Shown here in pieces: positions 22,179 through 35,363 of a stretch of 64,000 nt of DNA (its first letter is position 1; the number at the start of each line of letters is the position of its first letter). The DNA lies in assembly GCA_003254925.1 (NCBI GenBank), contig QANZ01027079.1:41106-105105 (forward strand), in the 5' to 3' direction. A program made the translations under genes and the position numbers. A model generated the notes under the pieces. It searched no databases. It saw nothing but the letters and a program-made list of their open reading frames with translations, and was not told the origin of the DNA. The DNA is from Chamaecrista fasciculata (taxonomy: Eukaryota > Streptophyta > Magnoliopsida > Fabales > Fabaceae).

Positions 22179-25100
22179 TGTGCTTTATTTTTTGTATTGT
22201 TCTGCCATTAAAGTAGAACACAGTGAAGCTGTGAAGGGTGAAGTAACATAAATGGAAGTGGCATGACAGCTTTATAAAAGAGGATCCTGGAACAGTTGGA
22301 ACAATTTAAGCATTTTTTGAAGTTTGAATTACTGGTCATGTGAAGTACTAGAAAAATGTTATGTCTCTGGAGGAACATAATAACAATTCAAGTCTCAAGA
22401 TCTTGTTATCTTTAGTTGGTTACTGTGAAATTCTAGGATTAAATTTATGTTATTTATTTTGATGGATCAATCATAAAAAAAATAAAAGGAATTGTGATGG
22501 AAAAAACCTTATGTATATATATAAAAAAAATGTATTTTTTCCTAAATTTTAATTTAATAGCACATTCTTAAGAATTAGTGTAATGAGATGAAAGTGGGAG
22601 AGAACTCGGTAATGAATGGAAAATAAAGGAACATGTCAGATACAACATCAAACCATATAGGTCAAATGGTCATTTTGATCCTAAATATATATATATCTTA
22701 ATATTCATTTTAGTCCTTTATATTTCAAAATATTTAAATTGATCTTAAATATTGATAAAATGTTTTATTTTAGTCATAAATTTATTGAATATGGTCATAT
22801 TTCTCTCATTTCACATACACATGCATATTTACAACATCATTAGTATTTTCAAAAATATTATCAAAGAAATAAGACTTCTTCTTTATTTTGTTATGATTAA
22901 ATGATATCTTACTAGTGTATTAAGATATATATATAGTAACGTTTTGATTTCCTTACTGTTAGGTACGAGACTCAAGTTCTTAGTCACCATTTTTGGTGGC
23001 TTTGAAAATGCTTATTGTCGCGCGGGTTCTCGCCTGAAATCAGGATATGGAGGGATCCTGGTTCAAAAGGAGAGAGTTTAGAGAGGACGAACAGAAGATA
23101 AGGAGAGAGAAAATTTTAAGATGAGGATAAGAAAGATACAATTTAAATTTTGAAATTTAGGTTATCATTTCTCTAAAGCTTTATTCAGTCCTACACGTTA
23201 AATAACTATTACCAGGCACCAATAAGTATTGGTCGCAATTGTGGCAGCCAGAAAAAAAAAAGTAATAATGAGTGTACGGTTGTTGATTAGAAAATAGACA
23301 ATAGGTAAAAAGTAATTATTATGATAAAAAAATCAATAAACAACTTAGCTTATTTTATGACCTAAAATAGAAAAATTCTAAGATAAATAAACGTCCAATT
23401 TCCAAGCAGGGTGTAAGAACTAGGACATAACACCTCGTAGGAACCCGGCGTAACAGCCGTAAAATAAATATAACATTTTTAATGATTATACGCAATTCAA
23501 AACTTTTCCATCATTTTCTATCTGTATATCAGCCGTAAGAACCAGGGCATAATTCGAGGTCTTGGACAAAACTAGTGGGGCATGCTCAAGTTGAGAGATT
23601 ATTATATAAAAGTTTATAACAAAAATTTAATGAATTTATTTGAAAATAAAGAATATCTTAATACATTAAATATAAATCTCACCACAATATTATTTTTTAA
23701 TATTTTTACGACTGGTTTATTTCTATAAATTAAATTTACTTTTAAAAGATTGTTTGTGTTGCTTCACTATCATCAAGTACTTGTATTAATATCAGTCCAT
23801 ATGCATCAAAGTTTGGAACTCTGAACGAAGGTTCTTAATTTCTTTGGATCTGCATCTACAAAGTTACACACTTTAAGAGTTACAAAATTAGGTAAAGTAA
23901 TTAAGGTGGGAATTATTGTGATCGAGATTGGTGCATGCAGCATTGCAGCACATGGTTTTATTTATTTTATTTTTTTNAATCTCTAGTTTTCTAAAATTTA
24001 TTAAAAAAATTATATAAATGGTATGATATGATTAATTAACTAACTGATAGTCATATATATATATTTGTGGCTACATTTGCAAATACTTAAATTTGTAAGT
24101 GACTTCATTCACTTTATATATTCTCTATTTTTCTGGTTGTCTAAAGTGGCTTATATGGGAATTGGCCAAAAAAAAAAAAGTGGCTTGTATAGGAAACGGG
24201 TAGGATCCCACCATTTTATCTTCTTTATTCTCTTTAATGCCAATTATAGTATATATGTAAGTCAAATATTTATATTGGTCCTTAAAATATTGGATAGCCT
24301 TTTAAATTTTAGTTTCAAACACATTTTGAAAGTGCGATATATATAATTTCCTTTGTCAAAAATCTCAACTAAGAGATATATAAAGAACTCTTTAGAAGTA
24401 ACATATAATTTCAAATTCATTGCATTCAAAATTGAAACAAGAGAGACATATGACTAACTTCACTTGATTAACCGTGAAATGAGTTGTTCACTCAAGTTTC
24501 GATTTGACCTTTATTTGTTTACAATTTTAACCGGATAGAAAAAGAATTTATCAAAAATAAATCATAGCTCCGAATGCATCGCATTAGAACTTGAATAGAG
24601 AGATATATAACTACATTCAATTATGTGAGATCAAAAATAAAAAAATTATAGAAACATATATTGGCTAACCAATCTGAAATAAATAAAATATTTAGGGCTA
24701 ATTTGAAATTCATCCCATATTTTTGGGACGAATGTGAGTATTTGACCTCTATTATATACAGTTGATCCAAGATTCCAAATGGTGGTGATAATACACCAAA
24801 ACACAATGTATAGGTGAGTGATCATGAGAGTGAGAAATCAAAAGAAAAATGGAATCCAACCTGAAAAGAGAATTCTTATTAGTATAGTTCTGTGTACCAA
24901 GAAATTCCCTCCAATCTCAAAAGGTTAATGAATCATGAAGCAATTAACTTTCACGCATAAGAATTGTATTCGATCTTCTTTTGACAGAAGCATGCATCAT
25001 AGCAGTGCAGAGTATGTATGTATGTCTAGTTATATTGTGCGTGTCCTCTTTATTTTCTTGAAACTTCACAGAAGAAGGGAAGCTACTAGTTAGTGGGAAT

Positions 25101-28000
25101 ATTGGGAATACGTAGGCCAACTCATACATATATATATGTAGATATATAAAAATTATTAAAATATTTTGTTACTTCTTTTTTTTTTGATGAAAAAAAAAAA
25201 GTTTAGGTGAGTTGGGCCCCGGGGGCTCACAAAGGACAGGGCAGACCTCAAGGCTCTAATAAATATATCACTAAATTGACGATTCCATATATTGAATATA
25301 TTATTTGATTCTTTTTAGACTAATAAATATATCATTTAATTATTTTATCCGAAATTAATAAGTATATTGTTTGTTTTTTTTTCCATAATTAAACTATTTC
25401 ATAATGGCTTTTGGGGGGTTTCAAGTGCTATATAAACGTGTTCCAGAAGCAAAAATTATATATTGAATACTGCATGTTGACAACTAGAGCTAGCAGCTTG
25501 AGTCCATTAAAAATAATCAGCTGATAATGCAATTTTAATAGCAGCGTATTGATGTGCTGACCAAAAAAAAATATAGCAGTGCGTATGAGTACCATATTGA
25601 GGTCGATTTGTTTAAACTTTAATCACAATATTTTAAGTTTTTTGTTTATCCTAGTTTTATTAATTAATGAAGTAATGTGTTTTTTTTTTGGCCTGGAATG
25701 AAGTAATGTGTTTACTCCTATGTATATGACCAAAAAAAATCTTATGTTTGTCTTTCACAAGTTTGTCAATATGTTTTAAATTTGTGCTTGTCTGGATATC
25801 TATGGGAAAGTATCTTATAAAAATTCATCATTGGGAAAAGTTGTTCCTTTGACTATATTATATATATTCCACTGAATAAGATGCAATTGTGGGGGATTTT
25901 ATTATAAACTTTCTCTTTGTTTTATGTTAGTTGAATTACTAAAAAATCTTTATTTTAATGCCACATGGTCCAAAGATAGTACAATTCCATTTAATGAATT
26001 TTAGGTCTTAAACGACTTATTCAATAACGAGGCATCCAATTGTGTCTATGGTTGCTGCACTTCAACTTTATATCTTGATATTTTGCTTTTGAATATTAAG
26101 AGACTAATTTCTTCACAAATTCCAGCTTAATCCCATATGGTTTTTAGTTTTTATTGAAAAAAGATAGTACACATTAGCTTAACTAAGAGACAATAGATGA
26201 TTATCTGAAGCTGAAAAAGAAAAAAAAAAGATGAGAAGTGAGGAAAATGAAGTTGTCCACCTATAGTAATAATGATGAGCAATATATTTTGTGCATATAT
26301 ATATATATATAGCATTGTTTGTGTTGTAAGCTACGCTAGAATGTTACCTATATGATTAGGATTGTAAACTCTTAATTTCTGACAGAGGAAGGGATATGTG
26401 AATCATGACTTATAAATAACTAGCTGTACAATATGCTGAAAATTAAATTCAATGAATTGCTAATTGTTTTGTTACATTTGGCAATTCCAAAACCATCTAT
26501 CTCTCTTGCATTGCATCTGATAGTTTGAATTATTTGATTTTATGCTACTTGCAATTGGTTATCATGATATTTTTTTTAATTTTCTACAAACATTTTTTAT
26601 TGAAGACAATCATGTTACAATTAGACATAAAATATGAACACCTCTAGCTTCTAACAGAGATTAGGAGAAGCTACCTCCTTTTGTTAAACTCAACTCCCAT
26701 TAATTTCATGATAATTGACAACTAATTAACAATTGTGAATACATTAATCCACTAATGTTGTCCTTTGTAAAGAAAGACCCTTAGATTTAACTTTTAAGAC
26801 TAAATAAATAAAACAAGTCATAAATAAATATGCATTTTATATGAGGTGGGTCTTCACTCTTCATCACACCCACAGCAGCTTTAATATTAGCAATCAAAGG
26901 TAAAAAGACATGTCATCGACTTAAGCATGTGCAATTAAATGCAGTCTTGTAAGCCAATCTCCCCAACGGAAAAATAATATAATAAATGAATCTTTGTTTC
27001 AAAGACAATTAAGAAACTGTTTAGACTTGGATTTGGATGTTTTTGTTGTTGCTTTTTGGACGTTTGGTGAACAACTTCATTATCTTGCTAACGGAAACTT
27101 AGGTTTTTTTTTTCATGAAAATGACACTGACAACCCCTCTCAACCTTTTTCATTCCAAATTCCTATTTTCATAAAGAAAATTTATTTTTAATCATTTAAT
27201 TCATCTTAAAGTTATAATTATATTTAAACATAAGAAATACATCTTTTTACTAAGTTTTTATTTATGTAAAGTATTTCAATAATTAAATGTTCGATACATA
27301 CTTGTAAAAAAATTTGAAATAAAAAAATATAATTTCAATATTCAAAGGCTAGATTATAATTTTAGAATAAATTCAAGGGCAAAAGCTAGTTCTCTCTATC
27401 ATATTCATATCTTATAATGCCTGCCCGCAACATCAACCAATTTCGTGTGACTACAATATTAGATGGATTCTCAATTCAGACAGTTCTACATACCAAAAAG
27501 AAAATATAAAGGAATTCTATACGGCTTATAAAATAGTTCTATCAATTTTTATTCACATAATCTTTATCCAATTTATTTAGAAAACAAATTACTTCTTTAT
27601 ACGTACAACCTTCCAAGTTGCATACAGAAAGCATTAAAGCAATATGTCATTAGATAATTATTATATAGAAGGGAAGCTTTTCTTGAGTGTGAAAATCTAA
27701 CATAACTAACCTTCCATTTTAGAAATTAAATGTTTGAAAAAGCAAACATACTGCAGTTATTTTTATTTAAGAGTCTACTAATTAAAAATGAATATTGAAT
27801 ATTGATATATCACTATTTGGGCATTCCCCTAATCTGGTAGTCTGTTTCAAAACAGACAAATAACACATAACTTCACCAGCTAAATGCAACACTGCAACTC
27901 AAGTTCCTAGCTAAAGATAAATTTAGATCTGGAAATTGATAAATAGACATACAGATAATATTAGTTGCATCATCTAGCTACTTTAGCACTAAATAAACTT
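22179..28000. other. Gene-poor, AT-rich region
   Basis: No open frame has recognisable domains or convincing splice partners. At about 22663-22870 lies one arm of a MITE related to the one at 34,132-34,655 (GGTCATTTTGATCCTAAAT and repeats of TTTAGTC). At 22960-23560 there is a stretch with higher GC (GTCGCGCGGGTTCTCGCC near 23015 and CCCGGCGTAACAGCCG near 23445) that looks like decayed transposon sequence but could not be classified. A single N at 23977 sits in a poly-T tract. Confidence 0.5.
25176..25259 (-). mobile_element. 5'-truncated SINE fragment
   Basis: In reverse orientation this matches the 3' end of the SINE at 8,360-8,563: AGAGCC..., GTGAGCCCCCGGGGCC, CCCAACTCACCTAAAC and then an A-rich tail. 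The tRNA-like head is missing. Confidence 0.55.
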
Positions 28001-29576
28001 TGTGATTACTCCTTCTCCCACCTCCTGGCTACCTTTCTCCCTTTCATATCGGTCAAAGGCTCAAAGCAAAGGGAGGGGGGAAGAAAGTAATGGAGAGAAT
28101 GAAACCATCCCAAATCCCACTGATAGATGCATGTATACCAGCAAGCCATCGTATTAGTGAAATGGAGAGGAGTTTCTGAAATCTATTCTTACAACAAGTC
28201 GCTTAAGAAATGCTATTGACACAGATTGTTCCAGACTCCATGATGCACAATTGCACTCACGGCTTCCTTTGAGGCTTTGACATAAACTAACCTCAATTAT
28301 TTTCTTAGATGGAGCAAAGTGTACAAATATGCACAGCTGTGACTCCAGGAGATGGGTAAGAAACTTGTTCAATATACTAATGCCACAGGCCTACTGCTAC
28401 TTAGAGCATGACTAGGCACAAATTTTGGAAAAACAACTGAATCAGATGTATCAGAAAGCTTGAAGATAAATCCTATGTATTTAATGATCCAACGCTTTGT
28501 CAAAGGTTTAACTCCCCCAAAATGTATGGGAGCGTAAATGTCACTAACCCTGCCTTCAAGACAACAATTTTTAAAGAGAAACAAGCCTGGCATGATTGCC
28601 AGATCTGGTTAATGACAATTCTAGTTGGCTGCAACATAGCAATCACGAGTTCTGCTTTGTTGTGCTTCATAGCCAATATGAAATAAGAATGTCAGGCAAT
28701 ACTACACTCTAAGATATTGATGTCATATTTTCAAGCTTATTGTTAGGGTGTTTGACCCACCAGCTAGAGTAGATCAATGAACACAACAACATGGTGTTCC
28801 TGTAATGAATGATAACTCGATTTGTAATACGAAGGTCTAATGAAAAGCAAATTAATAATAGATAAATGCTCTCAGTGTGAAAGAACCAAATAGGCTCAAC
28901 AACAATGGCCATATAGGTTTTAGAAAGGAGTAAAGGACCATCTATCTTATGCCAATCCCAATCATACCAGCAGCAGCAAAATTTCTCCCAACACACATGA
29001 CATACTTGCTCAGATTTCTAATTTTAACTTGACAAAGACATATTCCGAACCCGGCAAGTTATTTTGAAAATTAAGATTTTGGAAAGAGTGAACCAATACA
29101 CTGAACAATAACTTTTTTCCTAACATGATCTACACGGTCCTCAATACGGATAGGGGATCTCTGGTTTTTCTAACCCCTAAATTTTCCAAATATAGTAGTA
29201 TCGCACTCACTAATTGTGCCAATTTTACCTGGAGTTACACAAGGGAAAAAAGGGTAGAAACATGGGTGCCACAAATAATATAGATTGTTCTTTTCAATCT
29301 TAGCCAAGGGAAGTGATCTCCAATTTATAAGGCATTCTCAAATTGTTCTCATGATATTATTTCTAAGAGAATACAAAACATCATTTCACTTATCAAAGTT
29401 ACAAACATATGTCAGAGAAGCAGATCTAGAAGACAATCAAAACCTCACTACTCAATGTACCAAACCTGCTTAGCTCTTGGTCTAAATCTAAATTCTGAAT
29501 TTTCAAAAAAGGGGAGGAAAGCTGGGCTGTTTCCAAGAATTTATGATAGAATTTGATGTGTCCCCACCACCCACAA
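28001..29576. other. Downstream region of the NFD6-like gene
   Basis: Less AT-biased than the preceding 5 kb but without a recognisable coding exon on either strand. It could hold 3' UTR exons of the NFD6-like gene or a non-coding transcript; nothing in the sequence decides this. Confidence 0.35.
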
Positions 29577-30543
29577 TCAGATGGGACTGAGGTAGTTAGC
29601 AAATCTCCCTGACATAAAAAACAAATAAAATTGTCAAGAGCTTAACTTATTCCAAGAGCAAAAATTATAACTCAATAGATTATTATAAAGCATCAGCTTG
29701 CAGTTCTATCAGTCATATTATCTTAATTTCATATGATAAGAACTAGTTCATGAAATAATCTCATTGCCCCCCAAGCTTTAGATTCATCCCTGTAAATAAC
29801 TTCCTAGGCATTCACCATCATTAGCTTATCCTCATAATCCTAGTTCCGTATTAAAGACAAGGCTATTTCTGCTGAGACAGGAAAATGATAAAGAATCCCA
29901 TTAGAGATGTAGAAAAAGGATTCATAAATTGAATTCTTAGTACTCTTCAGTGAACTGAAAACATCGGATATCCGGCCCATATTTAGAATATTCTAAAAAT
30001 TTGAGCAAAAACACGTTAAAAAAGAGTAACAGAATCATCAAATTGTCGACCTCAGAAGAATGGCGGTTCAGTGTATTGCCAAATATTTCTATACCACTTG
30101 ACAAGAATGCTTCGGATCCATCGATACTAATACAAAGTGCAAAGAACAATCATGAACTGATTGAGAATAGAAAGAAACCTTCGCTAGAGGAGCTGGCATC
30201 GCAGGGAATCTTGGAAACGAGGTGAGCGGAGGCGATCGCGCTATGTACGGGTTTAAAGGAGCTCAGTTCTCTTCGAAGCAACCTAAGCGGCAATGATTCA
30301 AGATGGACAACTTCATAAAACTACCATCAACAATATAGAGATGAAAGTAGATCTGGAATTTGAAGGACGAGAGTAGTACCTCATAGGAGGAGAGTGGGAA
30401 ATGGGAGAACGGAGAGCAGTGAAATTGGAGTTGCGAAATGAAGAAGCGAAAGAGGGTGACCTCGACGCCGAATTCGTAGAAGCTCTGCATAAGATACGAA
30501 CAATCGAGCGTCTTCCGGCCATTGAAGCCATTGAAGCAGCCAT
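29577..30543 (-). CDS. NUCLEAR FUSION DEFECTIVE 6-like small organelle protein
   Basis: Three exons on the minus strand, 30543-30380, 30282-30179 and 29608-29577, give 99 residues. Exon 1 encodes a Ser/Arg-rich N-terminus (MAASMASMAGRRSIVRILCR) typical of a mitochondrial or plastid targeting peptide. Exon 2 encodes LLRRELSSFKPVHSAIASAH, the conserved core of the family. The 32-nt exon 3 encodes GRFANYLSPI and the stop. All junctions keep frame (phases 2 and 1) with GT and AG borders. Arabidopsis NFD6 is needed for karyogamy and is targeted to organelles; the biochemical role is unknown. The family name is from memory of the conserved core, so the subfamily is uncertain. Reading into intron 2 would give a different C-terminus, so isoforms are possible. 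Confidence 0.78.
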
Positions 30544-31803
30544 TTTCGCCGGCTATCTTCGTTTCGAATCGGACCCTAAAACCTCTGAAAAACCCGCGCC
30601 ATCAAAATCTGTTAAACATTACGTGCTTCGATGACGATGAAGTTCTACTGGATTGGGCCGACCCGCTACAATCTAGCCTCTTACCCTTAAAATGGCCCTT
30701 TGTATTTCTTCGTTAAACGGCCCAAGGTATCCAAGGTATCCCAGCCCGATAGGATAAAGACTAATCCTCCACGGATCTGAGCTCCATTTAAGGGTTTGCT
30801 GCTGGCCAATTGATTGCTGCATACATAAAAAAATTTATTTATTTGTTTAAAAGAATTTTGTATATTTGAACTTCAAAAATATCTTTTTAGTGCTCGGGCT
30901 TTATTTCAATTTTATTTTCAGTTATTATTAGTTTGTTTTATATTTTGATCAATTTTATTGTCAACATTAACTTTTTTTATTTGGAAATTTTTTTTTTACA
31001 TTAATTTAATCTAATGAATTAACCATACACTCAATATGACTTATATAGTATGTAATGTGAAATTGCTGAAAAAAATTAAATAATGATTTAGGTTAAAAAT
31101 CATGTAGAATTTTCAATTAATTTATTAGATGAAATTGAAGTAAATGATAAAATTGATAAATATGTAAAATTTAAGAGATGAAGTTGAAAATAAATGAACT
31201 TTTAAAGCAAAATTAAAAATTAATGTAAAATTTTGAGAAAAAAAAAACTTTTGCATATTTATTGATTTTGATACTAACTAGTAAAAACTAAAAAGGTAAT
31301 ACTTTGAAAAGCTCTATGGATAGAGCTAATGATTTTTTCTTCTTAAAAAGTACACATTTTCCCACAAAATTGAATAAAAAAAACAGAAATGAAAATGCAG
31401 TAACATGACAGAGGAGAGATAAGGAAAAAAAAAAAAAATCAAATGCCATACCAAACATGATTTTTGTAGCATTACCCAAACTAAAAAGTACCATCAAGTC
31501 ATGAACTCCAAGTCAAAGGGCACCATCAAGTCATGAACTCTAAGTCAAGGGCACTTATTGTGCTTCCAAACTATGAGACAAGTCATTGAAAATCTCTAAT
31601 CTCTAGCACCAATATATTGAATTCTCTCGGAAAGGAATTTACAGAGGTAACTCAAAGTCACTGTATCTTGGATGATGGGTGTCATCTGGAGACAACATCC
31701 TACAAAAGAAATATTTCTTTTTACAATGTAGGCGGCGTCACAAACCTAATCAGAAACTTTACAATTTAAGGTTAATATTAGAACGAAATACATGTTTGAA
31801 ATC
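30544..31803. other. Intergenic, no supported gene
   Basis: The first ~200 bp is the likely promoter and leader of the NFD6-like gene, of higher GC. The rest is AT-rich spacer up to the 3' end of the phosphatase gene. A near-duplicate pair of short segments (AGTCATGAACTCCAAGTCAA and AGTCATGAACTCTAAGTCAA) lies at about 31497-31548. Confidence 0.45.
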
Positions 31804-34800
31804 TTAAAATTCTTCATTATCCTCTGTTGATCTTGTAATAGGTATGGACCATCTTCCCAAATGTGCAGTATAATTAATGCACCTGATGACGCCTCGTCTC
31901 TTAGGTCCATCAGGAAAGTCAAGGACGCTCACACTCCCTGGATCAAGATGAAATGATCCCAACCATTCTTTAGTGACGTTTAAACAGTGACCCATAAGTG
32001 CTATGTGGATGGCAGGATGACCAACTACTACTATTACTGATGATGAAGATGAAGATTCATCAGACAGTTCATCTAACAGAGACTCCCATGCCTTTCCAGA
32101 TTGATTCCATAATGTTGTTCTCACTCCATCCTCAATCTTATTTAACCATCCAGGGTGAATAGGTGGAAGATTTGATTTATCCTGCAATAATTAGACAAGC
32201 AGAATCAAAACATGTACTGATATGGGAAGAGTAAACACAAGAATAACAAAATAAAGCCAACCAAACACAAAACATAACAAGTGATTTTTAAATGTTAGTA
32301 CACACACACAATCATCTAAACAATAAGTTCTTGCCTTGGATTGCTGAAAGATTGTTTCAACGTCCAGGTTCTCCAACTGCTTCATCTCAACATACCGTGG
32401 CACACAGTCAGCACCCAAGCAATCGGCAGCTTCTTGTACCTAAAATCATGTCTAAAAACTTAAATAGAAGAACAAAAAGGAAAAGGAAAATAATGCCATG
32501 TTTTAAAGTTGAGAAATATTATTTGACAAGTATGTCAAAATAAGATCCTGTCAGAAGAAAATTCAAATAATATTAGTAATATAGTTAATAAGAATGAGGA
32601 TTAAAGCATGCTGGAATTAATTGGTAGGCATCATAAAGAGCTTACTTGGGAGATGGTGTTGGCTGTCCCAATACTAGCTTGGTTAGGACTGCTAATTATA
32701 GAATTCACGTTCAAATCAAGAAGTAGCTCTGCAGATTTCTGGGACTGTTATATATACAAAAGGTCAGATCGAGTAACTTCCGCCTAATAATGCCTAAAAG
32801 ATTTATGCAGTACCTGTATAACACCAAGCATGTTCAACTGTTGATTACCAGCCAAAGGAAAACCATCCTGTTCAGCATAAGCCATAAGGGTGCTAGTTTA
32901 GAAACCAGGTGAGAAGAAATGCAATCAGATAAATAACAATTTTAATGACTTACTACAGAAAAAAGAATAAATTTTTTTTAATAAAAAAGATGAAAAAGCA
33001 GTGAATGCAACTAGATTTCATACAAACATTTTCAAAGCATGCAAAAATGACTTTCTTAAAATTACAGTTTTGATCCTTTGAACACTTTCAGACATATTTC
33101 CCTGACAGAAAACAATTATCCACATTGGCATCAAATGTTAGAGCTAGTTATGAGAGCACTTGACAACCATTTGACCAGTATCACTTGATCAAAACTATAC
33201 ACTTTTGATTGCTTCATACCTCTGTAGTTCCCAGAGTATATCCATGACAAACAAGTACGATCCGCTTACTAGTTTCTCTGCCTCCAGATTTCCCAGCAGC
33301 AACAGGTGAACCGGGGGTCTGCACCAATTATTGAATTCTAATTAGCGCAGTCCCTTTTTTGCACTGCCTTTTTACTTAATGAAACTTACTGAACACAAAA
33401 ATCAATTATAACTTTATAAAAAGTGGTGGAAAACAACATACCTGATTCAAACGGTTAAGGCAAATGTGTGGAGAGCCACCCTCAGATCTTGGGATGAAAT
33501 CAAGCACACTCACCCCACAATTGCTCTGAAGTAAATTTCTGAAATACTCAGTCCCTAAACCTGATCAATAGTAATAGTATCTTGGGTAAGTATTAATAAA
33601 GTATGTTCAGCATTAAGGTTCACTTTTGGGCAGAAGAATGTACCGATTGCCGTTGCAACAAGAGCCTGATTAACAGCATTATGAGCAACCACAAGAACAG
33701 ACCTGCTATCATGAGCTAAGATTTTATTCCAGCAGCCCCTAGCACGCTCCCATAACTCTCTCACTGGATAATGACCATCTACGTTGAAATTCGCAGCATC
33801 TACTTGCCATTGGCGGTAAACTGGGCCAAATCTTTCTTTCCCCTCATGTTTTAGGAGGCCCTAAGATACAAGAACGAGATCAGTGACTAACGTCAAGGCA
33901 GGATAAATGAATAATTGAATACAAAGGAGGTCAGTCAATTGTCATACTTGAAATGAATATAAATCAATTTCCCTCAGTCCATAGTCTGTAATGATCGGCG
34001 GTTCACGAGGACCCCAGATTATTTCAGCCGTTCTCTTTGATCGCGCCAAGGGACTTGATCAATAAACAAACACCCCACAAAGAAGCAAGCAGTAACGAGA
34101 TTTTTATGAAATTTCCTCAAAACAAAAATAAAGGTCAAAAGGTCATTTTGGTCCTCAATGTATGTCTTAATGTTCATTTTGGTCCTCTGTGTTTCAAATA
34201 TTCAAATTGGTCCTAAATGTTTGAAAAATGTTTCATTTTGGTCCTAAGTATTGATAAAATGTTTCATTTGAGTCCCAAACTATTGAATTTGGTCATATTT
34301 TCCTTGTCTCTTATTTCAAGTTCAAATGACTTGTTAAGAGGAACTGGTACCTCTAAATTGGTCTCATTCGAATTTGAAACGTGAGAGATATGATCAATTT
34401 TGCTTATTTGACTATGAAGCAAGCGGCCTACCTTTAGGACCGATTTGACCTGACAGCCCCAGCTAGATTGAGAAAGTACGCTTTGAGAACGGTACGTAGC
34501 TTTAAACTTATCAAGTTTGAACTTGAAACAAACAATATTCAATAGTTTTGGGCCAAAATGAAACATTTTGCCAGCATTTAAGACAAATTTGAACATTTTA
34601 AAACATAATAGAACAAAATGAATATTAAGACATCCATTTAGGACAAAAAAAATAGATAATCCCTAATCCCTAACCCCAAGAGATAATAGAAGAGAAATTG
34701 AACCTGGAAAAGCAAAGATCGAAGTTATCATCGATGAGCATTTGACGCGAGGTCTCGGCCTGAGACTCGCCCTTCTTAGTAAGAACGGAGAAATCGGAGC

Positions 34801-35053
34801 TACCTTGGATTCTGCCTTCGGCATTCCACGTGCTCTGGCCGTGCCTCACCAGAACCACTCTCTTCGCGATCTTGATCGGCGGGAACGGCGCCGAAGCGTA
34901 CAGCTCGGAGCTCAGATCGGAGGATTTCTCGATCTGCTGCACGCATCGAATTACAGTAGGGCAAGATCTGGAATTAGGGTTTGGCGTGGTGCGATAAGGG
35001 AAGAAGCTAGAGTTTCCATGGAGAACAGAGAGGGAATGCGAAAGCAATGTCAT
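31804..35053 (-). CDS. 2-carboxy-D-arabinitol-1-phosphatase-like, chloroplast
   Basis: Nine exons: 35053-34704, 34053-33948, 33860-33644, 33560-33442, 33318-33220, 32867-32814, 32744-32646, 32439-32335, 32181-31804; every junction keeps frame and the product is 508 residues. The first ~45 residues look like a transit peptide. An active-site VLVRHGQSTWN motif (RHG at 70-72) opens the first phosphoglycerate-mutase-like domain, with its partner His in VVAHNAVNQALVAT. A second, degenerate domain has VLVCHGYTLGTTE and VVVGHPAIHIALMGH. This two-domain layout matches At5g22620, which removes the phosphate from the Rubisco inhibitor CA1P (and related sugar bisphosphates) in the stroma. Intron 8 appears to use a GC donor. 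Intron 1 hosts a MITE. A shorter acceptor option for exon 7 (6 nt later) is also in frame. Confidence 0.9.
34132..34655. repeat. Foldback MITE in phosphatase intron 1
   Basis: Long inverted arms: the left arm has GTCTTAATGTTCATTTTGGTC and AAAATGTTTCATTTTGG; the right arm contains their reverse complements (CAAAATGAATATTAAGACAT, CCAAAATGAAACATTTTG). An arm of the same family occurs at about 22,663. No target duplication could be fixed. Confidence 0.6.
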
Positions 35054-35363
35054 GGATTTGATTTGCGAAAGCAGTTAGTAATACTGTAATAGTTTCAGTG
35101 GTTTTGGTTTCGCGCGAAATGTAAATTCGTTGTGGCTATGGTGGAGGGAAGGACACGTGTAAAACATGTGATAAACCCCTCATCTTTGCTCATCTCAAAT
35201 CTCAAATTATCCTTTTTTTTTTTNTGGTATTTTGATGACTCAAGTATTGACTTATTGAGTTGGTATTATTTCAAGGATTAAAATTAATTTTTAAGTAAAT
35301 TAATTTAAATTATATATATAATATAATACTTTTGTAAAATAAAATATATTATTATATTTTATA

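Noticed and set aside
21844..22221. 125-codon open frame across the N gap
   Set aside because: It consists almost entirely of unknown residues from Ns.
26994..27191. 65-codon open frame in the gene-poor region
   Set aside because: No recognisable domain, poor start context and an AT-rich setting; probably chance.
30401..30716. Plus-strand open frames opposite NFD6-like exon 1
   Set aside because: The minus-strand model has in-frame splicing and conserved motifs; the plus-strand frames have neither.
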